DNA from: Penumbrarchaeum sp964445525
GTDB lineage: Archaea > Thermoplasmatota > Penumbrarchaeia > Penumbrarchaeales > Penumbrarchaeaceae
Assembly (NCBI GenBank): GCA_964445525.1
Contig: CAYULA010000014.1
Coordinates: 1 to 64,000, forward strand
Direction of reading: 5' to 3'
DNA: 64,000 nt
The notes beneath the pieces are model-generated. The model ran no database searches. It saw nothing but the letters and a program-made list of their open reading frames with translations, and was not told where the DNA came from. The position numbers were made by a program, and so were the translations under genes. Below are positions 55,401 through 63,061 of this stretch, one piece after another; within the stretch, counting starts at the first letter, position 1, and every line of letters begins with the position of its first letter.

Positions 55401-58400
55401 ATGGAGATGGAATAGATAATATCAATGATACCTACCCGGACGATCTGGACAATGACGGGATCAACAACGGCAGGGACCTGGATGATGATAATGACCGCAT
55501 TAAAGACAGTGATGATTATCACCCCCAGGATCATGATAACGACGGTGAAAATGATGACAAGGATTCCGATGATGATAACGACCTCATCTCTGATGTTTCC
55601 GATACTTACCCTTACGATCAAGATAATGACGGGAATCCCGATGTTGATGACGGTGATTGGAAAGGGGGCGGAGAGGCAAGCCCGAAATCCAATAAATGGA
55701 ATCCGAATCCGGCTCCTGGGGGTTCTCCTGGGAATTTCGGAGGAGGAGGGGGTTCTGATTCATCCGGGGGAAGCGATTGGTACTGCACCAACAAACCTGA
55801 ACTAGACCTGGCCGAGCTATTACTATTCCTTTTTGATCTCGGTATGATTCTATTCGGATTGGTTACTGGAATACTGGCTGCCAGTGCAACCGCTGCTTGC
55901 ATGTGGGGATTGATTGGGATTATCGGAGGATTCATCAAAGACCAGGCAATGGATGCTGCCTGGGGTTCCTTCGAAGATATGACGGGATTCAACTGGGCTG
56001 CCACAAGAAAGAGTTTTGTTCAGAGCGGTCTTGATTTCTTCGGATTATCCAGAGGAACAAAGAATTCGGGACCGACAAGAGGGATCGATGATGTGCTTAA
56101 ATATTATAACCTGGCTGAAACGGATACATCGGATTATCCGGTTACTCTTGTTAATACTAATGGTATCCATTATTTCTGGCAGGAAGAGGTGGACTCCGTT
56201 GTGCAAATACATTATGCCACCAGTCAGGAGATAACCAGGCAACCCGTGGAGGAGATCTTGCTGACCAACACCTCTACCGACTCGGTTGATCCTTCCGTTA
56301 TCTCCGACCCATACGGAAGGATCTATCTGGTTTATGCGGAAAACGGGCCATCTTCCAGCAGGCTCATGGTAAAATGGACGGATACCGATGGAAACTGGGA
56401 TGAGAGTGTCGAGGTAGCCAGTTCCACGGGTAATATTCACCAACCCCAGATGATGAAGGACTCCAGGGGAAGATCCCACCTGGTTTGGATGGACAGCAGA
56501 TATGGTAATTACGAGATAATGCATTCCTATTCCGATAGTCTCTATCATGACCACCCCCATATTGAAACACCAAAGAGATTGACCGATACCCTGTCGGTTT
56601 CTGCCCAGCCTGAGATTGGCATCGGAGGTAACAACGATGTTCACGTTGTATGGTCCGACGGATCGGGGGCATCCAGGGAGATCTATCATATAATGAGCGA
56701 TGACAGGGGAGAAAGCTGGGGTTCCAACTACCAGGTCTCCAATTCCGGAAATGGTACGGGAGAACCGGCACTGGCATTGACTGAACAGAATGTCGTCCAT
56801 GTTGTATGGAAGGATTCGAGACATGGAGAGAGCGAGCTTTATTACAGAAAGGGGCCTGATTCAGCATCAAGCTGGGGGGAAGAGGAAAGATTGACGGATG
56901 ACACCTCCTATTCCGAGTTTCCCGTTCTGAATATCTACAAGGAAAATCTGATCCTGACCTGGCACGATGACAGAACAAATATCGATCTTCTCTATTTCAA
57001 GACATATAATTCAACAGAAGGTGAGTGGTCGCTTACCAAGCGTGTGCCTGCTGGTATTCCAACTCTCGATTCCCTGTTTTTCGAGTTGGAACTTACTCCG
57101 AAGGACTCATCAGGCGAGGTCAAACCCCATGACTTCTACCTCATGCTGGATGACATAGTAATCGGTTCCGTCATAAATCAGGTTCCCGACGGAAAGTATC
57201 TTTTCGAGATACCCATGGATGTCCTATCAGCAGCATCGGCTGCAAGGTCCACAGGCAAACTGAAGCTGGTGACCAAACACATGAATCCGGGTCATTACAC
57301 GGTTGCTGCCAACTGGAAGCTGATGTGGCATTTCACATATGATAATACCTATGTCTGTGCTCCGGATCAGTACACTGCCGATATGTATTTGAGGGAAAAT
57401 CTTTCCGATCGGTGGTTGACCGAGGATCCTGCCATTTACGCCAATGATATCAGTCTGTCCGATTCCATGCCGGATTTGAATGACACCATACAGATCACCG
57501 CAACCGTGAGAAATCAGGGAGGTGATGCTGCACAAGATGTTGAAGTGAGATTCTACGAACAGGAACCGGGAAACTCTTCCAGACAGATCGGAGATACTTT
57601 GATAATTGAATCATTGGCACCTCATGGAAATGAGTCGGTAACCGTCCAATGGACCGCATCAAGCAACGCGTCCAGGATTTACGTCGTGGTTGATGAGGAT
57701 GAAAAAATCAACGAACTTGTCGAGACAAATAACGTGGAGTATATCAGGGTAACGGTTTTGAGGGAAGAACCTCCAAAGTGTATGATAAGTATAAACGGCG
57801 GGAACCTCTATACCCATCGTGATTATGTAATAATCTCAATAGAAACGGATTCTGCAAATGAAGTATCCCACTATTCTCTCTCAAATGATAATATCACATG
57901 GTCCGATTGGATGTGGATAAACACACACGTTTCCTGGTATCTGGAAGAGGATACAAGGTCCGATACAATTGAAGAGGATCAGAGAACCATATATTGCAAG
58001 GTTATGGATATGGCAGGTCTCCAGTCAGAGGTAATATCGGCAAAGATTGGATATTATCCTGACAATCCTGTAGTATTGAATTCTTCCCTTAATGAGGGAA
58101 TCGTCGATGTCAACGAATCGATTTCGATAGAGTTCAACAATCCCATGGACGATATCTCAACAAGAACCTCAGTTATCTTAGAACCATCCCTTGACGGATC
58201 CTTTTTCTGGGAGAATTATACTTTGTTCTTCAAACCTATGGATGGTTGGGAACCAGATCTGATCTACAACATCACAATACTCGACACAGCGATGGATTTC
58301 GCTGGAAGAGAAATAGACCGGGAATACAACTGGTCCTTCATTGCCATTGAGGAGGGTCCCGGAGATGATGATGACGATGATTACACGGATACCGATGGTG

Positions 58401-58708
58401 ACGGCATGCCTGACTGGTGGGAGGACCTACACGGATTTAACAAGACAGATCCTTCCGATGCTTCAGGGGACCTCGACGGTGACGGGAGGACAAATCTGGA
58501 GGAATTCAATAATGGGACCGATCCGGAGAATATTGATGAACCTGCAGATGACGACGACGATGACGACGATGAAGAGGAAGATGATGATGGTGGAATCGGT
58601 GGTCTGTTAATCTGTGCGATCCCCGTAATGATAGTTATAATCCTGATTGCGGTGATCGTTGTGGTTGTCTTTATAAAACGGGGAGGTAAATCCGAAATAG
58701 AGGAATAG
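52409..58708 (+). CDS. Giant multidomain surface protein (LamG, PA14, CARDB, Ca-repeats)
   Basis: About 2099 residues. Signal peptide; LamG-like domain (LVLHYNFNEGSGQNVSDSS, about 50-250); an FN3-like and PA14 domain (SWRGYLKLENDGQYDFYTTTDDGLRLWVDG); beta domains; about ten TSP3-type acidic repeats (DMDMDGLLDGEDDDIDGDG...). Then a Gly/Ser-rich linker with a strongly hydrophobic stretch (about 1132-1182), BNR/propeller-like repeats (HVVWSDGSG, HVVWKDSRHG), a CARDB domain (ITATVRNQGGDAAQDVEV), a Big_5-like domain, two further acidic repeats, and a C-terminal helix with a KRGGKSEIEE tail. The ATG at 52409 has GGGGGTC upstream. Adhesion or carbohydrate binding is probable. The mid-protein hydrophobic stretch is unusual for an anchored surface protein. 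Confidence 0.85.
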   Translation: MFGLEKRTGRMLKIKSIVISVLMVLTSIILVQGSEKAYSVSSGDLVLHYNFNEGSGQNVSDSSGNGWDATLGLDYEEGERDPEWVSGVNGTCLEFDGVEDLVMCNPFDMPEDEFTVAFWLKTGENDRRIYPFSYAVEGEDNELLIYMDDDITVEVDWPNEFHVDRDLRDNEWHHLAITWRSDNGTIDMYVDGILERSATTAEGETLEQNGSLMLGYEQDSVGGGFENEQGFAGSMDELIITGSYMNSTEIMDLFGEYNPPPSGLEIFPGSQFLDLSWNSAEDLGLDFYNIYRVGPEDIGSGLRGFYYNNSNLTDLRFSRIDDQVNFDWGFDSPGGDIDDETFSVSWRGYLKLENDGQYDFYTTTDDGLRLWVDGDLIIDDWNNHASTERTAYKYLERGFHSIRLDYYDNSLTATVKMEMDGPRSPRMIIPSDLLFSFNLTEMESIGTSASNNFRDSDLESGSPYFYQISYIDGDGIESGRSGIEGGIPSVPSTFIVNPYEADGTVGQKLKFRLTIGNDARYNDWFELEVLEPFAGWVTLEGDEYFIESGRREYLDMFVDIPLNATDGTVQIRMEMKSSLNDVVQVASVWIDISTDPVLMNLRPYDGFRSGSTEIMISWDTAILSSTKAYLKKKDESTYTEYNGTNGIYHVVNISGLSRETYYEYYVVSVSEFGSTQSDVRDFYVDKGVQFKVSLMDESIKRDYGQMVTVHVQNTDDKLHHVIVTVDNPHDDLVAGFVGSGSTDRSLPVMPGTTSVVKLALHAQDAKDIEHRLFLNLTTVSSDGDEPLKSYAVMKVRLDHVFVNLTLTEVSTDPYTLTKKIRIENTDDTVTDLRVYSQDRYSSYLNMEPSIQHGNLRSGHSIEIDISPQLTFSFIPFTSTIFVSAYDKTYHIDLDFSPPSGWDVFCASLFPNWGGFPFVEIPENDMDMDGLLDGEDDDIDGDGIPNSEEPSFTMDTDNDGFPNMIDPDDDGDGNPDISDPWRIDFDNDWIPNYIDPDRDGDGIDNINDTYPDDLDNDGINNGRDLDDDNDRIKDSDDYHPQDHDNDGENDDKDSDDDNDLISDVSDTYPYDQDNDGNPDVDDGDWKGGGEASPKSNKWNPNPAPGGSPGNFGGGGGSDSSGGSDWYCTNKPELDLAELLLFLFDLGMILFGLVTGILAASATAACMWGLIGIIGGFIKDQAMDAAWGSFEDMTGFNWAATRKSFVQSGLDFFGLSRGTKNSGPTRGIDDVLKYYNLAETDTSDYPVTLVNTNGIHYFWQEEVDSVVQIHYATSQEITRQPVEEILLTNTSTDSVDPSVISDPYGRIYLVYAENGPSSSRLMVKWTDTDGNWDESVEVASSTGNIHQPQMMKDSRGRSHLVWMDSRYGNYEIMHSYSDSLYHDHPHIETPKRLTDTLSVSAQPEIGIGGNNDVHVVWSDGSGASREIYHIMSDDRGESWGSNYQVSNSGNGTGEPALALTEQNVVHVVWKDSRHGESELYYRKGPDSASSWGEEERLTDDTSYSEFPVLNIYKENLILTWHDDRTNIDLLYFKTYNSTEGEWSLTKRVPAGIPTLDSLFFELELTPKDSSGEVKPHDFYLMLDDIVIGSVINQVPDGKYLFEIPMDVLSAASAARSTGKLKLVTKHMNPGHYTVAANWKLMWHFTYDNTYVCAPDQYTADMYLRENLSDRWLTEDPAIYANDISLSDSMPDLNDTIQITATVRNQGGDAAQDVEVRFYEQEPGNSSRQIGDTLIIESLAPHGNESVTVQWTASSNASRIYVVVDEDEKINELVETNNVEYIRVTVLREEPPKCMISINGGNLYTHRDYVIISIETDSANEVSHYSLSNDNITWSDWMWINTHVSWYLEEDTRSDTIEEDQRTIYCKVMDMAGLQSEVISAKIGYYPDNPVVLNSSLNEGIVDVNESISIEFNNPMDDISTRTSVILEPSLDGSFFWENYTLFFKPMDGWEPDLIYNITILDTAMDFAGREIDREYNWSFIAIEEGPGDDDDDDYTDTDGDGMPDWWEDLHGFNKTDPSDASGDLDGDGRTNLEEFNNGTDPENIDEPADDDDDDDDEEEDDDGGIGGLLICAIPVMIVIILIAVIVVVVFIKRGGKSEIEE

Positions 58709-58730
58709 AATGTTAAAAGACAATGTTACA

Positions 58731-58744
58731 TTTTAATAAATATC
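58731..58744 (+). promoter_or_regulatory. TATA box, leaderless promoter for the carotenoid ketolase
   Basis: TTTTAATAAATATC centred about 27 nt before the ATG at 58764. No ribosome site is present, so the transcript is probably leaderless. Confidence 0.5.
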
Positions 58745-58763
58745 AAGTCGTTTGAACGTTTGG

Positions 58764-59552
58764 ATGATATCACCCGGCACGAGGTCCGCAATATCGGTTA
58801 TTCTAGCATTTCTTATGTTCAGTCTCTGGACCGCCGACCTGATCCTCCTCTTTCAACTGGACCTTGCGGAGATTCCATTCTGGATTGTACCTCTGGCAAT
58901 GTTATGGCATGCTTATGTTGATACGGGACTCTTCATAACCGCTCATGACTCCATGCACGGGTCAATACTTCCAAGGCACAGGAAACTCAACAACCTTGTG
59001 GGAGTTATCGCAGTATTTCTCTATGCAATGTTTTCCTACAATAAGCTAAGAACAAAGCATTGGGAGCATCACAGGAATCCCGCAACGGAAAAGGATCCTG
59101 ATTTTCATGACGGTAAACACAAAGGATTCTTTCCATGGTATTTCAGATTCATGAAGAAATACCTGACCATTCCTCAACTGGCCGGCATGGGTATTATTTT
59201 CGGTTTCTTCACTTTCATTGTCGGTGTTGCGGTTGAGAATGTAATCCTGTTCTGGATGGTTCCCGCTTTCCTCTCCACATATCAACTATTCTATTTCGGA
59301 ACCTATTTACCGCACAGGGAACCGGAGGAAGGCTATACCAACAGGCACAGGGCCAGGTCCAATCCTTACCCCTATTTCGTATCACTTGCCACCTGCTACC
59401 ATTTCGGATATCATCTGGAACATCATGTTTTTCCCCAGGCCCAGTGGTGGTTGTTACCCCGTGTGAGGTCCAAATGGAAGAAATTGAAGAAAACCGTTGA
59501 TGAATTTGATAATACAAAGGGAGCAAGAAAGGAATTTATGGAAAAAATTTAA
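58764..59552 (+). CDS. crtW: CrtW-type beta-carotene ketolase
   Basis: About 262 residues, a membrane di-iron enzyme with four or so helices. Histidine motifs HDSMHG (about 61), HWEHHRNP (about 100) and YHFGYHLEHHVFP (about 214), together with FYFGTYLPHREPEEGYTNRHRARSNPYP, are characteristic of CrtW ketolases rather than fatty acid desaturases. It would introduce keto groups on the ring of carotenoids. No other carotenoid gene is in the window. The ATG at 58764 fits a leaderless transcript and the TTG at 58752 is less likely. It ends just before a shared terminator. Confidence 0.85.
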   Translation: MISPGTRSAISVILAFLMFSLWTADLILLFQLDLAEIPFWIVPLAMLWHAYVDTGLFITAHDSMHGSILPRHRKLNNLVGVIAVFLYAMFSYNKLRTKHWEHHRNPATEKDPDFHDGKHKGFFPWYFRFMKKYLTIPQLAGMGIIFGFFTFIVGVAVENVILFWMVPAFLSTYQLFYFGTYLPHREPEEGYTNRHRARSNPYPYFVSLATCYHFGYHLEHHVFPQAQWWLLPRVRSKWKKLKKTVDEFDNTKGARKEFMEKI

Positions 59553-59577
59553 AAAAAAAGGGGGCCAAGAAGCCCCC
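59551..59577 (-). terminator. Hairpin terminator for the DUF4397 gene
   Basis: GGGGGC (59560-59565), 6-nt loop, GCCCCC (59572-59577), followed on the minus strand by nine T. It lies 25-42 nt past the DUF4397 stop. The structure resembles the one at 30000-30023. Confidence 0.8.
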
Positions 59578-59601
59578 TGCATTTAGTTATCCGATATTAT
59601 T

Positions 59602-60360
59602 TTACCGATCTAAAACAAGAAGAGCTCCAAGAGAAGGTTCATCCTCTCCGGGAGATACGAGACCGGTAGCGAATACGGTGTACATTCTGCCTCTTTTAAG
59701 CATCACGTCATCCACAGACAGGACAACGGTGTCTGTTCCTGCCAGTCTCACCTCGAGGTCATAGGATCCTTTCCTTACCCTGAGGTAGTCCTCCACATCC
59801 GTGAACTGGACGTTGGAGAACAGGACCGGACCATCCTTGACGGCAACGTCCACAGCCGGTGCGTCAGGAGATGTATGGACGAATCTTACAGAGGACCTGA
59901 ACCATGACCTGGAATACCTGAAATCTTCCAGAACTATGGGCTGGATGTTCTCTAGCTTGTCAGCGGCCACGATTGTGTAGTCCCTGAGTGGCCTGGCCTT
60001 GAGATCAGCATCGATCACCACAGGTGATGTCTGACCTGCGGGAACGACCTGTATATTGTATGTGTCTCTTCCTCTCGAGAACGGAACCCTTATGTAATCT
60101 GTAACCTCACTGAATTTGAGGCTGCTGACCACCTTGTTTCCATCGACCCATATATCAACCGCCGGAGCATCCGGGGAGAGGTGGACGGCCCTGATCCTTG
60201 CATCGGTCCATCTCCATCTCCAATTTCCCCAGGATTCTTCCTCTTTCTCATCGTCATCCCTTCGCCATCTTCTCGCATCAACATCTGCTGCAACCAAAAC
60301 CGACCCGAGGATCATAAGCACGAGGATCCCGAGGACGGCAAACATGTGTGTTCTTTTCAC
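59602..60360 (-). CDS. Secreted DUF4397 protein
   Basis: About 252 residues. Signal peptide (MFAVLGILVLMILGSVLVAADVDA), then an Arg/Trp/acidic segment (RRWRRDDDEKEEESWGNWRWRW) and two DUF4397 repeats, each with V.HLSPDAPAVDIWVDG or VHTSPDAPAVDVAVKDG followed by a D-Y-R-V-RG block. The domain is common in secreted bacterial and archaeal proteins, with function unknown. A GTG start at 60360 has GGAGGTTTGAAG directly upstream, which fixes the start. A strong terminator follows, so it is likely well expressed. Confidence 0.85.
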   Translation of the reverse strand: MKRTHMFAVLGILVLMILGSVLVAADVDARRWRRDDDEKEEESWGNWRWRWTDARIRAVHLSPDAPAVDIWVDGNKVVSSLKFSEVTDYIRVPFSRGRDTYNIQVVPAGQTSPVVIDADLKARPLRDYTIVAADKLENIQPIVLEDFRYSRSWFRSSVRFVHTSPDAPAVDVAVKDGPVLFSNVQFTDVEDYLRVRKGSYDLEVRLAGTDTVVLSVDDVMLKRGRMYTVFATGLVSPGEDEPSLGALLVLDR

Positions 60361-60381
60361 CTTCAAACCTCCTATAAACAT

Positions 60382-60590
60382 AGGTTGAAGCTAATAAAGC
60401 TAACTTTATAGATATCAGGTGTCCCTACCATATGATGGATCGTTTGCAGATATGAATGTCCAGCATGAGATTATCCCTCAATAGAAAGTTAGATAAAGGT
60501 ATCCGACCAATTTATTCATATCCAAGATAACCATAATTGAAATAAAATAGGGTTTTATTTGGATTATAGTTAAATAAGGGGGCATAAACG
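60382..60590. other. Gap between divergent genes
   Basis: About 210 bases between the DUF4397 and Hcp-like genes. It must contain the promoters for both. I see AT-rich tracts (for example AAATAAAATAGGGTTTTATTT at about 60540) but no clear operator, RNA gene or further open frame. Confidence 0.4.
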
Positions 60591-61346
60591 GTGAAGTTAG
60601 ATAAACTGCTTTGGGCCGGTGTCGGATTCGGTATTGCCGTATCATCCGTGACCGCTATAATCCTCTTTCTGCCCATTGATGGTCAGGACGAGGAGGAAAA
60701 TGAGGAAACCACCGGAAATACCGGTGGGGTTTACTTTCTGAAAATAGAAGGGATAGAGGGAGAATGTTCGGATCCCGGGCATGACAGCTGGAGTGAGATA
60801 TCCTCATTCAGCCAGAGTATAATAATGAGATCCGGCGGAGGATCCTCTTCCGGGAGGACAAGATCCGAAGGTTCCTCCTCAATTCAGACATTCACCATAT
60901 CAAAGAGAGTTGACAAGGCAACACCGAGGATCCTCGAGGCCTGTGTGAATGGAGAACTCCTTTCGGAGGTGGAGATCGATTTCTGTTCGATCGGAGTATC
61001 CGGATATCTGAAAAGTTACATGACCTATACATTGAAAGATGTTTTAGTCGAAGGTTATTCCACACAGGGTCAATCCGAGGATGTGGTTATCCCGACCGAG
61101 GAGACCAACATAAATTCATCCGAACCGCAGTTGAACAACGATTTCATTGTCATAAATCAGCACAGCGAAATGGTAAAATATCAGCCGTCACAGATAACCG
61201 GTATCAGAAAGATGGAAACCAGGCCTCTGGAGATAGTCACCATCAGCTATGAAGAGATCGAGGTATCCTATACCGAATCCGATGATGAGGGGGAAAGCAA
61301 GGGAAAAGTGCAATACACCTGGAAGATTGAAGGAGCGGAATCTTAG
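60591..61346 (+). CDS. Membrane-anchored Hcp1-like (T6SS tube family) protein
   Basis: 251 residues. A helix at about 8-28 anchors or exports the protein. The rest follows the Hcp1 family: YFLKIEGIEGECSDPGHDSWSEISSFS, a Gly/Ser-rich loop, IQTFTISKRVDKATPRILEAC, MTYTLKDVLVEGYSTQG, and EIVTISYEEIEVSY with a final W.IEG. In T6SS bacteria Hcp forms hexameric tubes, but stand-alone Hcp1-like secreted proteins also occur. No other secretion-system gene is near. GTG start with AGGGGG upstream. It precedes the arsenosugar-type genes on the same strand by 60 nt, with no proven link. Confidence 0.75.
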   Translation: MKLDKLLWAGVGFGIAVSSVTAIILFLPIDGQDEEENEETTGNTGGVYFLKIEGIEGECSDPGHDSWSEISSFSQSIIMRSGGGSSSGRTRSEGSSSIQTFTISKRVDKATPRILEACVNGELLSEVEIDFCSIGVSGYLKSYMTYTLKDVLVEGYSTQGQSEDVVIPTEETNINSSEPQLNNDFIVINQHSEMVKYQPSQITGIRKMETRPLEIVTISYEEIEVSYTESDDEGESKGKVQYTWKIEGAES

Positions 61347-61406
61347 TCCTCCCATATACTACCAAAATCCCTATATGGAGATTAATCACTGGCATCATCG
61401 ATATTC

Positions 61407-62366
61407 ATGAACAAATTCGATGAAAAAATTCAGGAAAGTGTCGGCGGAAAGCTGATGACAAAAACCATCCACACCATCCAGGTCAATATCACCTTGAAAT
61501 GCAACCAGGAGTGCACTCACTGCCATCACAAGGCTGGTCCGGATAGGGAGGAGATGATGAATTGGGAGACAATGGAAAGGATAGTGGAGATCTCAAAGGA
61601 TCCTTCAATTGAAATAATCGATATTACCGGGGGAGCACCTGAGGAACATCCAGATTTAAAGAGATTCGTGAAAGCCCTCAAGGATATCGGAAAGCACGTC
61701 ATGGTCAGAACAAATCTGACTGCTCTTATGAAGGAGGAAAACAGGCATCTTGCGGAGTTCTTTTGTGACAATTCCATCGAGCTGATAGCCTCACTTCCCT
61801 GCTATGAGGTTGCGGAGGTGGATTGTGTCAGGGGCGATGGAGTTTTTGACACCTCCATTGAAGGATTGAAACTGTTGAATTCATTGGGATACGGGAGGGA
61901 TGATGATCTTAAACTGAATCTTGTGTTCAATCCAATGGCTGATTTTCTTCCTCCGCCCCAGGGAGCTCTGCTTGCAGAATACAAGGAAATACTGAAAAAG
62001 GAACACGATATCGATTTCACCTCTCTTTTCACCATCACCAATATGCCCATCGGAAGATTCTGGGAGGACCTCAAGAAGAAGGGGAAGGATGACCAATACA
62101 TGAAACTGCTCATGGACAATTTCAATCCCACCACCGTAGACGCGCTGATGTGCAGATTTCAGATAAGTATCGGATGGGACGGAACCATCTATGACTGCGA
62201 TTTCAATCAGGCACTGGGACTGGGTGTTGTTGAGGGCATTCCCAAAAATATCTCTGAAATAGAAAAGTCGGGGCCGGAAACCAGACAGATAAACACCGGC
62301 AACCACTGTTTCGGATGCACGGCCGGGGCAGGATCCTCCTGTGGCGGAGCTCTGCTGGAGGATTGA
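61407..62366 (+). CDS. arsS: ArsS-type radical SAM/Cys-rich enzyme
   Basis: 319 residues. The radical SAM cluster motif is Cys32-x3-Cys36-x2-Cys39 (CNQECTHC). DITGGAPEEHPDLKRFVKAL is the SAM-binding GGAP variant typical of this family. The C-terminus has CRFQISIGWDGTIYDCDFNQALGL and HCFGCTAGAGSSCGGAL, the Cys-rich part. ArsS is known to add the 5'-deoxyadenosyl radical to arsenic in arsenosugar synthesis. The next gene starts one base after its stop. Arsenic methyltransferase (ArsM) is not in the window. Confidence 0.88.
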   Translation: MNKFDEKIQESVGGKLMTKTIHTIQVNITLKCNQECTHCHHKAGPDREEMMNWETMERIVEISKDPSIEIIDITGGAPEEHPDLKRFVKALKDIGKHVMVRTNLTALMKEENRHLAEFFCDNSIELIASLPCYEVAEVDCVRGDGVFDTSIEGLKLLNSLGYGRDDDLKLNLVFNPMADFLPPPQGALLAEYKEILKKEHDIDFTSLFTITNMPIGRFWEDLKKKGKDDQYMKLLMDNFNPTTVDALMCRFQISIGWDGTIYDCDFNQALGLGVVEGIPKNISEIEKSGPETRQINTGNHCFGCTAGAGSSCGGALLED

Positions 62367-62367
62367 T

Positions 62368-63060
62368 ATGGTCGAGGACCGACCTTCATGCATAGTCCTG
62401 ATGATAAGATCTCCCGAACCTGGAAAGGTTAAGACCAGACTTGCTGCGGATGTGGGAGATGAAATTGCACTCAAACTCTACCTGGCATTCATCGAAGACA
62501 GCCTTGAAATGCTTGAAAGATTAAACATTGATGTCATACTCTCAGTGTATTCCAATGACAATAATAGGCAAATCATGGATCATATCCATAAAGACCATAA
62601 AATAATCGATCAGAAAGGAAAGAACCTGGGCGAAAGACAGTGTAATAGCCTGAATGTTGCTTTCAGGCTTGGGTATGGAAAGGCAGTTGTGATGGCTGCG
62701 GACTGCCCGGACCTGGAACCGGATTTCATCGAGGGGGCATTCGCATCTCTTAACCATTGCGATGCTGTCATCGGTCCCTGTGAAGATGGGGGTTACTATC
62801 TTCTGGGAATAAACAGGGAAAAACTGGATCAAGGTATATTTTCGGATGTTGAATGGGGTAGTGACCAGGTGATGGAAAAAATCAGGTCCAATGCTAACCA
62901 CCTGGGTCTGATCATGTTCGAACTTCCCCTGTGGTATGATGTTGATACATATGATGATCTGGTGGTCATGGGCAATCGAATAAGAGGATCCGAGAGGGCT
63001 CGAAATACCATGGAGATCTTTCCGCAGGCAAGGAAATCGGAGGATCTTCCCCTTGAATGA
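62368..63060 (+). CDS. TIGR04282/DUF2064-type glycosyltransferase
   Basis: About 230 residues with a GT-A nucleotide-sugar fold: IRSPEPGKVKTRLAADVG (N-terminal loop with KTRL), VMAADCPDLEPDF (donor Asp motif), AVIGPCEDGGYYLLGI and SDVEWGSDQVMEK. Members are found beside TIGR04283 glycosyltransferases and arsenosugar genes. The ATG at 62368 has GGAGGATT, provided by the end of the ArsS gene. The gene ends just before or inside the start region of the next glycosyltransferase, so the three form one operon. Donor and acceptor are unproven. Confidence 0.85.
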   Translation: MVEDRPSCIVLMIRSPEPGKVKTRLAADVGDEIALKLYLAFIEDSLEMLERLNIDVILSVYSNDNNRQIMDHIHKDHKIIDQKGKNLGERQCNSLNVAFRLGYGKAVVMAADCPDLEPDFIEGAFASLNHCDAVIGPCEDGGYYLLGINREKLDQGIFSDVEWGSDQVMEKIRSNANHLGLIMFELPLWYDVDTYDDLVVMGNRIRGSERARNTMEIFPQARKSEDLPLE

Positions 63061-63061
63061 G

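Noticed and set aside
58764..59552. Fatty acid desaturase
   Set aside because: The order and context of the His motifs, especially the YLPHREPEEGY segment, match carotenoid ketolases better than acyl desaturases.
60591..61346. Evidence for a type VI secretion system
   Set aside because: Only an Hcp1-like protein is present. No sheath, VgrG, baseplate or ClpV gene is near, and the ClpB at 42610 is a standard disaggregase.
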